Assembly: GCA_018827375.1 (NCBI GenBank)
Contig: JAHJYW010000049.1
Coordinates: forward strand, 226,970-290,969
Origin: Alphaproteobacteria bacterium
GTDB lineage: Bacteria > Pseudomonadota > Alphaproteobacteria > Caulobacterales > Hyphomonadaceae
Direction: 5' to 3'
Length of the DNA: 64,000 nucleotides
Shown here: piece after piece, positions 1-8,452 of the stretch
Numbering within the stretch: the first letter of the stretch is position 1
How the letters are laid out: each line of letters begins with the position of its first letter
Notes under the pieces: generated by a model
What the model was told of the DNA's origin: nothing
Databases searched by the model: none
What the model saw: only the letters and a program-made list of their open reading frames with translations
Position numbers and translations under genes: made by a program

Positions 1-1188
1 TGCAAACCTCCTGAGAATGGCGATGCTGCCGTCGCCGAGGTCACCCCAACCGGTCACGAGGCCGGTCTGGGCTCCCGGCACCTGGCGCTCGCCGCAGTCG
101 TGACGAAGCTGACGCACTGCCTCGACCACGTGGTTGAGGCCCCAGACATGCGCCTCACTGAGCAAGCCGCCATGGGTGTTGATCGGAAAGCGGCCACCCA
201 GCTCAATCTGGCCGTTGGCGACGAATTCGGCCTGTCCGCCTGGTTCGCAATACCCCATCGCTTCCAGTTGCAGCAAGACGACATAGGTAAAGCAATCGTA
301 GATCTGCAGGAAATCCATGTCCTCGCGCTTGACGCCAGCCATATCGAAAGCGCGCGGGGCGGCATAGCTAAGGCCGATCTTGAAGGGATCGGGCCGCGAC
401 GGGATGTCGTCGGCGGGATAGGGGTGGCCTTCCGCGGCACCGGCGATGCTGACGGGCACATGGGGCATATCCCTGGCCCGATCCATTCGCGATATGACAA
501 CCGCGCAGGCCCCATCGGTTTCAAGGCAGCAATCGTAAAGGCGGAACGGCTCGGATATCCAGCGCGCTGAATGATAGGTTTCCGCGTCGAGTGCGCGCCC
601 ATAGGTAAAGGCGCGCGGATTCAACTGCGCGTGACGACGGCAGGCCAGCGCGACGGCCGCCATCGCATCCGCACCCACGCCGTAAAGTTTCGAGTGGCGG
701 GTCGCCAGCCAAGCATACATCTGCACCGGCAGGAACACACCATAGGGGATGTAATAGCCCTGGATGGTATTGGTCAGCGTGTTCATGTTCATCGCCCGAG
801 TGGGCGGGGCACCCGGCTTGGACCTGAGGGCGGAATAGCCGTTCCAACCGAGCGTGACCAGCACGTGATCGCAAAGCCCGCTGGCAATCGCCATCGCAGC
901 GTTCTGCAGCGCCGTCGTCGGGCTGGCGCCACCCATGTGAACGGTGGCCGCATAACGCAGCACATCAATGCCGAGATTGGCGGCCATTTCCTCCGAGGTC
1001 GTATAAATCGGCGGCGGCACCATGCCGTCGATATCGGAAGGTTTCAGGCCGGCATCCGCGATGGCGCGGCGCGAGGCTTCCAGCATCATGTCCACTGCAG
1101 TCCGTTCCGTGCCCTTCACGAATACGGTTTCGCCCACACCGGTTATGGCGGCCTTGTCGGCAAAGGATAAGGTCTGTGAAGCGTTCAT
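1..1188 (-). CDS. Thiolase-like lipid-transfer protein (SCP-x/Ltp type), 3' end outside window
   Basis: The minus-strand frame is open for 396 codons from ATG at 1188 to the window edge without a stop, so only the C-terminus is missing. It begins [20 protein letters not shown], typical of the thiolase superfamily (GVGET near residue 19), and ends near [12 protein letters not shown]. The region where thiolases carry the nucleophilic cysteine reads [10 protein letters not shown], with no Cys. That is characteristic of SCP-x/Ltp-like members, which act on CoA esters as lyases or carriers rather than as classical thiolases. It lies 25 bp downstream of the nitronate-monooxygenase-like gene on the same strand and probably shares its operon. 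A role in acyl-CoA shortening alongside the acyl-CoA dehydrogenases is inferred from context. A partner DUF35 protein would be expected beyond the edge. Confidence 0.8.
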   Translation of the reverse strand, partial: MNASQTLSFADKAAITGVGETVFVKGTERTAVDMMLEASRRAIADAGLKPSDIDGMVPPPIYTTSEEMAANLGIDVLRYAATVHMGGASPTTALQNAAMAIASGLCDHVLVTLGWNGYSALRSKPGAPPTRAMNMNTLTNTIQGYYIPYGVFLPVQMYAWLATRHSKLYGVGADAMAAVALACRRHAQLNPRAFTYGRALDAETYHSARWISEPFRLYDCCLETDGACAVVISRMDRARDMPHVPVSIAGAAEGHPYPADDIPSRPDPFKIGLSYAAPRAFDMAGVKREDMDFLQIYDCFTYVVLLQLEAMGYCEPGGQAEFVANGQIELGGRFPINTHGGLLSEAHVWGLNHVVEAVRQLRHDCGERQVPGAQTGLVTGWGDLGDGSIAILRRFA

Positions 1189-1212
1189 ACCGCGTCCCCG
1201 TCCTGCCAGAAT

Positions 1213-2355
1213 TCAGGAATAGAATCTGGCATCAGCCAGCGCCCTTTCGGCCCCGTCGACAAGATCGCGCATGACCTCTGCCGCTGGACGGATCGAATGG
1301 ATCAGACCGATTCCCTGCCCCGCGAAGCCGGGCATGATATCCTTGCGCTGAGCCTTGATGCCCGAAGCCATGACCGGCCCTGAAATCATCGACTGGTAAG
1401 GCATGGGAAGCGGCTCCTTGCCCGCCGCAACCCAGGCATCGGCCCATTTGTTGCGGATCATGCGCGCGGGCTTGCCGGTCATCGAGCGGCTGACGATGGT
1501 ATCTGCATCGCCGCTTTCGGTGATTGCTTCCTTCTGGAACCGTTCGATGCCGGCTTCATCGGTTGCCAGGAACGCCGTGCCGACCCACGTGCCCAGAGCG
1601 CCCAGCATCATCGCCGCAGCGACTCCGCGGCCATCGGAGATTCCACCCGCTCCGATCACCGGAACCCGGTCCCCCACCGCATCGACCACTTGCGGAATCA
1701 GCGAGAAGGTTCCGATCGGGGAGTTGTGTCCGCCGCCATCGTGACCTTGCGCAACAATCATGTCGACACCGGAATCAACCACCTGTTGGGCATGTTTGAC
1801 CTTGCCGATCACCGCCATGACCTTGGTGCCATTCGAATGAAGACGGTCCATCCACGGTCCGGGATTGCCGAGGCCGGCGGCATAGACTGGCACCTTTTCC
1901 TCGATTACAACTTCCATCTGCGCCTCGAAAAACTCCCGCGAGAACAGCTGCGGCCCGCCCTTGCCCATTTTCGGCGCGCCAGCCGCGCGCATGGCCATTG
2001 CGGCATCCACTTCGGGCAGATCCTCGCGTTCCATGAAATCGCGGGTGAACTGCTGGTATTCGCCAAGCAATGCCATCGGGTTTTCGGGCACGGCGCCGCT
2101 TTGCGGGGCCGAACCGCGCCTGACGGAGGCAGGCAGAAGGGTATCGACCCCAAACGGTTTGTCGGTCAGCTCGCGGGTCTGGCGGATCCAGCTACGCAAC
2201 TGGTCCGGCGAGCAGGCCGCAGCGCCAAGAACGCCAAGCCCCCCCGCATTCGATACTGCAGCCGCGAGCGCGGGGACACTGGCCCCGCCCATCCCGGCCA
2301 AAAGGATCGGGTACTCGATCCCGAGAATTTCGCAAATGTGGCTCTTGAGTGCCAT
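1213..2355 (-). CDS. Nitronate monooxygenase / FabK-like FMN oxidoreductase
   Basis: A 380-residue TIM-barrel flavoprotein of the 2-nitropropane dioxygenase family. The N-terminus (ILGIEYPILLAGMGG) is the first FMN-binding loop. VAQGHDGGGHNSPIG (about two thirds through the barrel) carries the family histidine, and VPVIGAGGISDGRG is the phosphate-binding strand and loop. ATG at 2355 was preferred over the upstream in-frame ATG because GGAGAAGG lies just before it. Family members oxidise nitronates, but many homologues in degradation clusters are really enoyl-CoA or enoyl-ACP reductase-like, so the substrate is open. It sits between the GntR regulator (45 bp away) and the thiolase-like gene, all leftward, suggesting one operon. 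Family is certain; reaction is not. Confidence 0.85.
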   Translation of the reverse strand: MALKSHICEILGIEYPILLAGMGGASVPALAAAVSNAGGLGVLGAAACSPDQLRSWIRQTRELTDKPFGVDTLLPASVRRGSAPQSGAVPENPMALLGEYQQFTRDFMEREDLPEVDAAMAMRAAGAPKMGKGGPQLFSREFFEAQMEVVIEEKVPVYAAGLGNPGPWMDRLHSNGTKVMAVIGKVKHAQQVVDSGVDMIVAQGHDGGGHNSPIGTFSLIPQVVDAVGDRVPVIGAGGISDGRGVAAAMMLGALGTWVGTAFLATDEAGIERFQKEAITESGDADTIVSRSMTGKPARMIRNKWADAWVAAGKEPLPMPYQSMISGPVMASGIKAQRKDIMPGFAGQGIGLIHSIRPAAEVMRDLVDGAERALADARFYS

Positions 2356-2400
2356 CGTGTTACCTTCTCCAAATTGCGCCATCCACGGGCGCCTGTTATT

Positions 2401-3141
2401 TTACGTCTGCACCCACTTGACCTTCTGGGACACAAGCTCAGGGCTTCTTTCTGCGAGATAGGAGGCGGAGCCCACCACGAGACGAGCCATCGACTGCCGC
2501 GCTCCTTCGGCATCGCCCTTGCGCACAGCTTCAAGGACGCGGCGCAAGAAGCGCAACTGGACCGCACGCTCTTGCGCCGAATACCCCAGCGAGAGCGAAA
2601 ATTCGCGGGTAAGCATGTGCAACGCGGAAGTCAGAAGGCCGAAAAGCGGATTGCCGCTGGCCCAGCCGAGCATATCGTGAAAACGGCGATTCAGTTCCTC
2701 GAACTGGCTGCTGGCTTCGTTGCGCTCCAGCTCTTTGAGGCAATCGGCGAGTGCGCTCAGATCACCCGTGGTCGCGCGCTGGGCGGCATAGGCTGCAACA
2801 TTCGGAGCTATGGCTTCGCGCAGTTCGAGCAGGCCCCTGAGGTCTGCTTCCATGAATTGCAGGATTAGAGAAAGATTATTCGCAAAATCACCGGTCTGCG
2901 GGCGGGCGACCACCGGGCCGCCACTACGGCCCAGTTGAAGATGGATTACGCCCTGAAGCTCAAGGAAGCGGAGCGCTTCGCGCAAAGTCGCTCGAGCGAC
3001 ATCGTATCGCGCAAGCATTTCGTCCTCGCGCGCCAACCTGTCGCCCACAACATGCGCCCCGGCTTCGATATCGCGTACGATGTCTTGCGCAAGCGTGAGC
3101 GCACGCTTGGCTTTCCTGGAATCATCGACCTTCGGTTGCAT
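2401..3141 (-). CDS. GntR-family regulator, FadR/FCD type
   Basis: 246 residues. The N-terminal winged helix-turn-helix (about residues 15-85) contains the GntR signature REDEMLARYDVARATLREAL, and the C-terminal all-helical FCD domain (about 95-225) has the metal or ligand motif NRRFHDMLGWASGN. FadR-type proteins bind acyl-CoAs or organic acids and usually repress divergent catabolic genes. It is transcribed away from the CYP153 gene, and the 190 bp gap between them holds two CCTTATAAG sites and a 7-3-7 inverted repeat next to a promoter, so it most likely controls both directions. The effector cannot be read from sequence; a long-chain acyl-CoA or alkane-derived acid is an inference from the neighbours. 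Confidence 0.88.
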   Translation of the reverse strand: MQPKVDDSRKAKRALTLAQDIVRDIEAGAHVVGDRLAREDEMLARYDVARATLREALRFLELQGVIHLQLGRSGGPVVARPQTGDFANNLSLILQFMEADLRGLLELREAIAPNVAAYAAQRATTGDLSALADCLKELERNEASSQFEELNRRFHDMLGWASGNPLFGLLTSALHMLTREFSLSLGYSAQERAVQLRFLRRVLEAVRKGDAEGARQSMARLVVGSASYLAERSPELVSQKVKWVQT

Positions 3142-3167
3142 CTCCAGGAATCGCTCCTCTGATAATT

Positions 3168-3177
3168 CCTTATAAGG
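3168..3177. promoter_or_regulatory. Palindromic operator candidate 1 for the GntR regulator
   Basis: CCTTATAAGG is a perfect 10-bp palindrome located 27 bp upstream of the GntR start codon. The core CCTTATAAG recurs at 3244-3252 on the P450 side of the same divergent region. Its position suggests autoregulation of the GntR gene. Binding itself is inferred. Confidence 0.5.
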
Positions 3178-3228
3178 GTTTATCGGCAGATATGTCTAGA
3201 GCTCTCATAAGCAATTCACAGTTTGACC

Positions 3229-3253
3229 GGATTATACAATAATCCTTATAAGC
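3229..3253. promoter_or_regulatory. Inverted repeat plus second CCTTATAAG operator upstream of CYP153
   Basis: GGATTAT-ACA-ATAATCC (3229-3245) is a perfect 7-3-7 inverted repeat, and its right arm runs into a second CCTTATAAG (3244-3252). The pair ends 5 bp before the putative -35 box of the CYP153 promoter. That is the position expected for a repressor that blocks RNA polymerase. Confidence 0.5.
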
Positions 3254-3257
3254 TTTA

Positions 3258-3286
3258 TTGACTACGGCCTGCAAATTCCCTACCTA
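3258..3286 (+). promoter_or_regulatory. Sigma70-like promoter of the CYP153-ferredoxin-ACAD operon
   Basis: TTGACT (3258-3263) and TACCTA (3281-3286) are separated by 17 bp, close to the TTGACA/TATAAT consensus. It lies 45 bp upstream of the P450 start and directly beside the palindromic sites at 3229-3253. Confidence 0.55.
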
Positions 3287-3331
3287 TCCGCAAACGAGGT
3301 GAGTCTGCTTGCTAGGCATGGAGGACAAGAC

Positions 3332-4594
3332 ATGAGCATCGACACGATGGAGCTGGATACTGCCGAAAAAATCGCGGCCATGCCGATCGACGAAATCGAT
3401 GTCTCTCGGCCGAGCCTTTTTCAGCAGGATACGATCGGCCTGTTCTTCGACCGGCTGCGCAAGGAGGAGCCAGTCCATTACTGCCGTGAAAGCCATGTCG
3501 GACCCTTCTGGTCGATCACCAAATTCGACGACATCATGGCCGTCGATACCAACCACAAAGTCTTTTCATCGGAGGCAAAGCTCGGCGGTATCGCCATCCA
3601 GGACATGCATAGTGCGGAAGGTGCGCTCGAACTTGAAATGTTCATCGCCATGGATCCTCCAAAGCACGACCAGCAACGCAAGGCCGTCACCCCCGCTGTG
3701 GCACCGTCCAACTTGCTGTTGCTCGAACCGACGATCCGCGAACGAGCGTGTCAGATTCTCGATGATCTACCGATCGGCGAGGAATTTGATTGGGTTGACA
3801 AGGTCTCGATCGAATTGACCACGATGACCCTTGCCACCCTGTTCGATTTTCCGTGGGAAGAACGCCGCAAGCTCACCCGCTGGTCCGATGTCACAACCGC
3901 TGCTCCTGAAACCGGCATCGTCGCATCGTACGAAGCGAGGCGCGAAGAGCTCATCGAGTGCGCGATGTATTTCAAGGGCCTGTGGGATCAGCGCGTCAAT
4001 GAGCCGCCAAGGAACGACCTGATTTCCATAATGGCGCATGCCCCGGCGACAAAGGATATGCCTTTCCTCGAATTTCTGGGTAACCTCCTGCTGCTGATCG
4101 TGGGCGGCAACGACACCACGCGCAATTCAATCAGCGGCGGTGTGCTCGCCCTCAATCAGAACCCCGACGAATATCGCAAACTGAATGACGACCCATCGTT
4201 GATCACCAGCATGGTGCCGGAAATCATCCGCTGGCAGACGCCGCTGACTCACATGCGCCGCACCGCGCTTCAGGAATGGGAGATCGGCGGCAAACAGATC
4301 AAGAAGGGCGACAAGGTCGTGATGTGGTACCTGTCGGGCAACCGCGACGACACGGTTATCGACCAGGCCGACCGGTTCATCATTGACCGCAAGAATCCGC
4401 GCCATCACCTGTCATTCGGCTATGGCATCCATCGCTGCATGGGCAACAGGCTGGCAGAACTGCAGTTGCGGATCATCTGGGAAGAGATTCACAAGCGCTT
4501 CGCCAAGGTCGAAGTGACCGGCCAACCCGAGCGCCTGTATTCAACCCTTGTGCGTGGGATCACCAAGCTGCCGGTGCGGCTGCACGCCCGCTGA
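3332..4594 (+). CDS. Cytochrome P450, CYP153 family (alkane/fatty acid terminal hydroxylase)
   Basis: 420-residue soluble bacterial P450. Visible motifs are the CYP153-like substrate-side segment FIAMDPPKHDQQRKAVTPAV, the I-helix oxygen-activation motif GGNDTTRNSISGG, the K-helix pair EIIRW, and the haem loop HLSFGYGIHRCMGN with ligand Cys at about residue 369. These match CYP153A enzymes, which hydroxylate the terminal carbon of medium-chain alkanes and related chains using ferredoxin and ferredoxin reductase. ATG at 3332 follows GGAGGA; the longer in-frame start at 3299 has no comparable site. The ferredoxin is immediately downstream; no reductase is in the window. A second CYP153 lies at 15236-16474 with its own ferredoxin. 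Confidence 0.93.
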   Translation: MSIDTMELDTAEKIAAMPIDEIDVSRPSLFQQDTIGLFFDRLRKEEPVHYCRESHVGPFWSITKFDDIMAVDTNHKVFSSEAKLGGIAIQDMHSAEGALELEMFIAMDPPKHDQQRKAVTPAVAPSNLLLLEPTIRERACQILDDLPIGEEFDWVDKVSIELTTMTLATLFDFPWEERRKLTRWSDVTTAAPETGIVASYEARREELIECAMYFKGLWDQRVNEPPRNDLISIMAHAPATKDMPFLEFLGNLLLLIVGGNDTTRNSISGGVLALNQNPDEYRKLNDDPSLITSMVPEIIRWQTPLTHMRRTALQEWEIGGKQIKKGDKVVMWYLSGNRDDTVIDQADRFIIDRKNPRHHLSFGYGIHRCMGNRLAELQLRIIWEEIHKRFAKVEVTGQPERLYSTLVRGITKLPVRLHAR

Positions 4595-4623
4595 TTTACC
4601 AAAGCAGAAATACGGAGTTTATG

Positions 4624-4950
4624 ATGGTCAAAGTGACGTTCGTATCCAGCGATGGAACGCGGCGGGAAGTCGAAATTGCTGAGGGCGAAACAGCGCGCGA
4701 AGCGGCGCTTTTCAACGGCGTGCCGGGCATCGACGGCGATTGCGGCGGGGCCTGCGCCTGTGCGACCTGTCATGTCCATGTCGACCCGACCTGGATCGAC
4801 AAGGTGGGTCGTCTGAAGGAAGGCGAAGCGGAGGCCGAACTCCTCCAATTTGCAGAAGGGGCCAGCGAATACAGTCGCCTCGCCTGCCAGATACCCATGG
4901 AAGCTGCGATGGAAGGTTTGGTTTTGCACGTTCCTGCGCAGCAGTACTGA
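4624..4950 (+). CDS. [2Fe-2S] ferredoxin, adrenodoxin/putidaredoxin type
   Basis: About 108 residues. The vertebrate-type cluster motif is visible as DCGGACACATCHVHV followed by LACQIP, giving the Cys-x5-Cys-x2-Cys...Cys arrangement of P450 electron donors. It starts 29 bp after the CYP153 stop; GGAG precedes ATG at 4624 by a normal distance, and an ATG at 4621 is also possible. It should pass electrons from an NAD(P)H ferredoxin reductase, encoded elsewhere, to the upstream P450. It resembles the ferredoxin at 14815-15135, implying a duplicated electron-transfer module. Confidence 0.93.
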   Translation: MVKVTFVSSDGTRREVEIAEGETAREAALFNGVPGIDGDCGGACACATCHVHVDPTWIDKVGRLKEGEAEAELLQFAEGASEYSRLACQIPMEAAMEGLVLHVPAQQY

Positions 4951-5017
4951 CCAGCCAGAGCGCGGCCTTGTCGTCCGAGTGGGGTGCCACGAATTTGATT
5001 TTTGAACGGAGGTTTCC

Positions 5018-6229
5018 ATGCCGACACAAGTAGAATCCGATGTCCAGACGAGCGAAGACGCATTTCGCACCGAAGTGCGGCAATTCCTCGCCACCAATTT
5101 CCCTGACGAACTCAAGGGCACGGGCAATATGATGGCCGGGCTCGACGGTCCGACCGACGAGAACCCTGTCCAGAAGAAATGGCGAGAAGCCGTGGGCGGG
5201 CGTGGTTGGGGCACGCCAACCTGGCCCAAGGAATATGGCGGGGGCGGACTGACCAAAGGCCAGGCCAGAATCATCGAGCATGAGTTCGCCAAGGTCGGCG
5301 CCTACAATCCGATCGGCGGAATGGGTGTGATGATGTTCGGCCCGACCCTGCTCGAATACGGCGACGAAAGGCAGAAGCTGGAGCATATCCCGCCAATCTG
5401 CCGTGGCGAAATTCGCTGGTGCCAGGGCTACTCGGAGCCGAATGCCGGATCAGACCTCGCAAACCTGCAGACCTTCGCGGTCGACAAGGGCGATCACTAC
5501 CTCATTAACGGCCAGAAGACCTGGACCAGCGGTGGCCAGTGGGCTGACAAGTGCTTTGCCATCGTCCGCACCGACCGGTCAGACAAACACAAAGGTATCA
5601 GCTTCATGCTGATCGACATGGACGCACCAGGCGTTGAAGTCCGCCCGATCACAATGATCAGCGGAACCAGCCCGTTCTGCGAGACCTTCTTCACCGATGT
5701 GAAGGTGCCGAAGGAAAATCTCGTGGGCAAGGAAGGCCAGGGCTGGACTATCGGCAAGCGCCTGCTTCAGCACGAGCGCACGAACATTTCGGGCGGAGGG
5801 CGCCTCGCCGGCATGATGGGCCAGAGCCTTGGCGATATCGCCAAGAAGTACTGCGAAACCGGCGGTGATGGCGCGCTCGTCAACAAGGTCCTGCGCGACA
5901 AGATCGCCGATCTTGAGATCCGCTGGAACAGCTTCCTGCTCACCGCGCGTCGTGCGGTCGAGGAAAGCAAAGCGCAAGGCGGCGTTTCGGAGATCAGTTC
6001 GGTTCTGAAAAAGGTCGGCACCAAGTTGGCCCAGGACCGCAGCGAGTTGCTGATCGAAATCCGCGGCTTTCAGGGCCTCGGCTGGGAAGGCGACGAGTTT
6101 GGCGATGACGAACTTGAGGATGTGCGCGGCTGGCTCTTCGGCAAGGCAGCGACGATCTATGGCGGTTCGACCGAAGTCCAGAACAACATCATTGCCAAGC
6201 GGGTGCTTGGCATGCTCGACCACCAGTAA
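5018..6229 (+). CDS. Acyl-CoA dehydrogenase family protein (large partner)
   Basis: 403 residues with the three-domain ACAD fold. The helical N-domain runs to about 120. The FAD/substrate beta domain contains GYSEPNAGSDLANLQ and NGQKTWTSGGQWAD. The C-terminal helical domain carries IEIRGFQGLGW and the terminal flavin motif YGGSTEVQNNIIAKRVLG. The start ATG follows GGAGG. It is followed 18 bp later by a second, smaller ACAD. Such adjacent non-identical pairs are typical of heteromeric dehydrogenases known from steroid and branched-chain acyl-CoA degradation, so the two may form one alpha2beta2 enzyme. It oxidises acyl-CoA to enoyl-CoA; the chain specificity is not readable. Confidence 0.9.
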   Translation: MPTQVESDVQTSEDAFRTEVRQFLATNFPDELKGTGNMMAGLDGPTDENPVQKKWREAVGGRGWGTPTWPKEYGGGGLTKGQARIIEHEFAKVGAYNPIGGMGVMMFGPTLLEYGDERQKLEHIPPICRGEIRWCQGYSEPNAGSDLANLQTFAVDKGDHYLINGQKTWTSGGQWADKCFAIVRTDRSDKHKGISFMLIDMDAPGVEVRPITMISGTSPFCETFFTDVKVPKENLVGKEGQGWTIGKRLLQHERTNISGGGRLAGMMGQSLGDIAKKYCETGGDGALVNKVLRDKIADLEIRWNSFLLTARRAVEESKAQGGVSEISSVLKKVGTKLAQDRSELLIEIRGFQGLGWEGDEFGDDELEDVRGWLFGKAATIYGGSTEVQNNIIAKRVLGMLDHQ

Positions 6230-6247
6230 GCGAGGGTAGCAAGGACA

Positions 6248-7318
6248 ATGGCAGTTCTCAGCGAAGAACAGGAAATGCTGCGCAACATGGCGCGCGACTG
6301 GGCGACCAAGGAAAGCCCGGTATCCGAGTTCCGCAAAGTCCGCGCAGCAGGCCAACCGCAGGCCTACAACGCTGACGCCTATGCCGCGATGGCCGAAATG
6401 GGCTGGGTCGGGATCATCATTCCCGAGGCCCATGGTGGATCAGATTTCGGGTTCTCGTCGGCCGGCCTCGTGGTCGAGGAACTCGGCAAAACGCTGACCG
6501 CAAGTCCGCTGGTGGCCACGACCATCGCGGCGAGCGCAATCCTGCTCGGCGGAAGCGACGCGCAGAAGGCCAAATGGCTTCCCAGGCTCGCCAGCGGCGA
6601 AACCGTGGCAACGCTGGCTATCGATGAAGGAGCGCATTGCGATCCCTCCGCAATCGAGACCAGCGTTTCGGGCGGCAAGCTGACCGGCAAAAAGGCATTC
6701 GTGCACGAGGCGCATGGTGCCAGCCTCTTCGTGGTCGCAGCCAAGGACGGCCTATACCTGGTCGAAAAGGGCGATGGCGTTTCACTGACCACGCGCAAGC
6801 TCACCGATCAGCGCAGCCACGCCGATATCCAATTCGCTGGCGCTGCCGCCGAGAAGCTCGAGGGCGGAGGCGACAGTCTGCTTGGCGACGTGCTCGACCG
6901 GGCGCGCGTGCTTTCCGCTGCCGAAATGCTCGGCATGGCGCAAGCTGTGTTCGACACGACCCTCGACTATCTGAAGCAGCGTGTGCAGTTCAATCAGGTG
7001 CTCGCTACTTTCCAGGCGCTGCAACATCGCATGGCGGATCTGTTCGCCGACCTCACGCAGATGCGCTCCGCGGTCGAGGCGGGTTTACAGGCAGTCGACA
7101 GCGGTTTTGGAGTCGCGCGTGCAGCGACCATCGCCAAGGCCGAGGCAAATCGCGTACTGCACGCGATCAGCAATCAGGGTATCCAGCTGCATGGCGGCAT
7201 CGGGATGACCGACGAATTCAATGTCGGCTTCTACCTCAAGCGTGCTCGCGTGCTCGAGGCGAGTTGGGGGTCGTCAAGCTACCTCAGGGACCGTTTTGCA
7301 CGATTGTCCGGTTACTGA
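6248..7318 (+). CDS. Acyl-CoA dehydrogenase family protein (small, degenerate partner)
   Basis: 356 residues, ACAD fold. Helical N-domain (PEAHGGSDFGFSS about residues 57-69), a short beta domain with LATLAIDEG-like spacing but lacking the NAGSD motif of its upstream neighbour, then the C-domain with QFNQVLATFQALQHRMADL and QLHGGIGMTDEFNVGFYLKR. The weaker flavin and substrate motifs suggest it is the non-catalytic or supporting subunit of a heteromer with the preceding ACAD. It is co-directional with an 18 bp gap. It ends 34 bp before the convergent Nudix gene. The heteromer is inference; family membership is clear. Confidence 0.88.
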   Translation: MAVLSEEQEMLRNMARDWATKESPVSEFRKVRAAGQPQAYNADAYAAMAEMGWVGIIIPEAHGGSDFGFSSAGLVVEELGKTLTASPLVATTIAASAILLGGSDAQKAKWLPRLASGETVATLAIDEGAHCDPSAIETSVSGGKLTGKKAFVHEAHGASLFVVAAKDGLYLVEKGDGVSLTTRKLTDQRSHADIQFAGAAAEKLEGGGDSLLGDVLDRARVLSAAEMLGMAQAVFDTTLDYLKQRVQFNQVLATFQALQHRMADLFADLTQMRSAVEAGLQAVDSGFGVARAATIAKAEANRVLHAISNQGIQLHGGIGMTDEFNVGFYLKRARVLEASWGSSSYLRDRFARLSGY

Positions 7319-7351
7319 CGACGAAGGTTTCTCGCCACTCGCAGCTTGCCG

Positions 7352-8122
7352 TCAGCCCACAATTTCGTAGGCCGGGCCGTAACCCGCGTCTTCGGGAATA
7401 GTGAGGACATTCTTCCCGTCTCGCTGAATGATTTCAGGCAGAACCGTTACGATATCGCGGGTTTCAGCCTGCGCCACGCAATCCGCTGCGCTCGCAGATT
7501 TGGCCAGCAGTTGCAGGTTCAAGCGTGTAGGAAATATAATGGTTCGCTCGCCGCTGGCTTCCATTTCCAACGCCTTGTGCGGCGAAAGCCATTCCGCATC
7601 GACGGTTTCGTATCCATCGCATGCGGCAATCTGGCGTTCGGGCGCGCGAACAACGAAGAAATGTGTGTCGAAGCGCTTGTGCATGAAGGTGGGCGTTATC
7701 CACCTCGCGAAATTGCTTAACCGATCGAGGCGTAGGTGCACACCGGCCTCGCGAACGACGTCAAGAAATTCGCGCTCCCCTCGCTCCACCGCTTTGCGGC
7801 TTTCAAGATCACATGTATCCTCGAACGCGCCGCCGTCACGATAATCGCCTAGCAGGATGCCGGCTTCCTCGTACGCTTCGCGGATCGCGGCAATCCGCAA
7901 AGTGCGCTGCGTATCGTCGAAAGTGCTCCAGCCCTCGCAATGATTAGCCCATTCGAGAGCTTCATCACCGGCCGAAGGCTTTCCTCCGGGAAATACCAGC
8001 GCGCCGGAGGCAAAATCGATCTGGTGATGGCGTTTGACCATCAGGACCTGAAACTCCGGCGCGTCGCGAAGTAGGAGCATGGTCGCCGCGGGGACGGGAT
8101 CGACGGGCTTCTGCATGGTCAT
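7352..8122 (-). CDS. Nudix hydrolase, CoA-diphosphatase-like
   Basis: 256 residues from ATG at 8122, preceded by GGAG; the longer upstream in-frame start has no ribosome site. The N-terminal part reads AATMLLLRDAPEFQVLMVKR, a Nudix beta strand. The Nudix box is present but extended by an insertion: FPGGKPSAGDEAL, then about 20 residues, then REAYEEAGILLG. Large insertions of this kind occur in NUDT7/NUDT19-like diphosphatases acting on CoA esters, which would fit acyl-CoA neighbours, but the substrate is not proven. It converges with the acyl-CoA dehydrogenase operon. Confidence 0.82.
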   Translation of the reverse strand: MTMQKPVDPVPAATMLLLRDAPEFQVLMVKRHHQIDFASGALVFPGGKPSAGDEALEWANHCEGWSTFDDTQRTLRIAAIREAYEEAGILLGDYRDGGAFEDTCDLESRKAVERGEREFLDVVREAGVHLRLDRLSNFARWITPTFMHKRFDTHFFVVRAPERQIAACDGYETVDAEWLSPHKALEMEASGERTIIFPTRLNLQLLAKSASAADCVAQAETRDIVTVLPEIIQRDGKNVLTIPEDAGYGPAYEIVG

Positions 8123-8452
8123 CAGTTTCTCCAGTAGTCTAGGTTCGGACCCAAACGATTTGTTGTCGCACAGGGCCATTTGCAGAGGCTACGCCGCTGG
8201 ATTTGCATTCTCAAGGCCGTTTGCCCTGACACTGCCATCGGACGAAATGAACTCGTCGATTCAGGTGAAAAAGTTCTAAACCGCAAAACATCGCCTCAGC
8301 CGTCCGAATGCAGACGCAACGCAGCACTAGTATCTCACAGTTTGTTATTCGGCCTTCTCACTGAATTTGCGAACTTTGATTTGTTCAGCGCAATCCGCCA
8401 AGATTGACCAAATAAAATCCCACCCACAGTGACCGGCACCAATAATTCGCCA
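8123..8452. other. Intergenic region, no gene seen
   Basis: About 330 bp between the Nudix start and the end of the RND pump gene, lower in GC than its surroundings. It must hold the Nudix promoter and any terminator of the pump operon, but no convincing promoter, hairpin with a T-tract, or small ORF with a ribosome site could be identified. Confidence 0.5.

Noticed and set aside
1690..2868. A 392-codon open frame on the plus strand opposite the flavoprotein and GntR genes
   Set aside because: It is the mirror of well-supported genes on the other strand, has no domain pattern, and is explained by high GC leaving long antisense frames.
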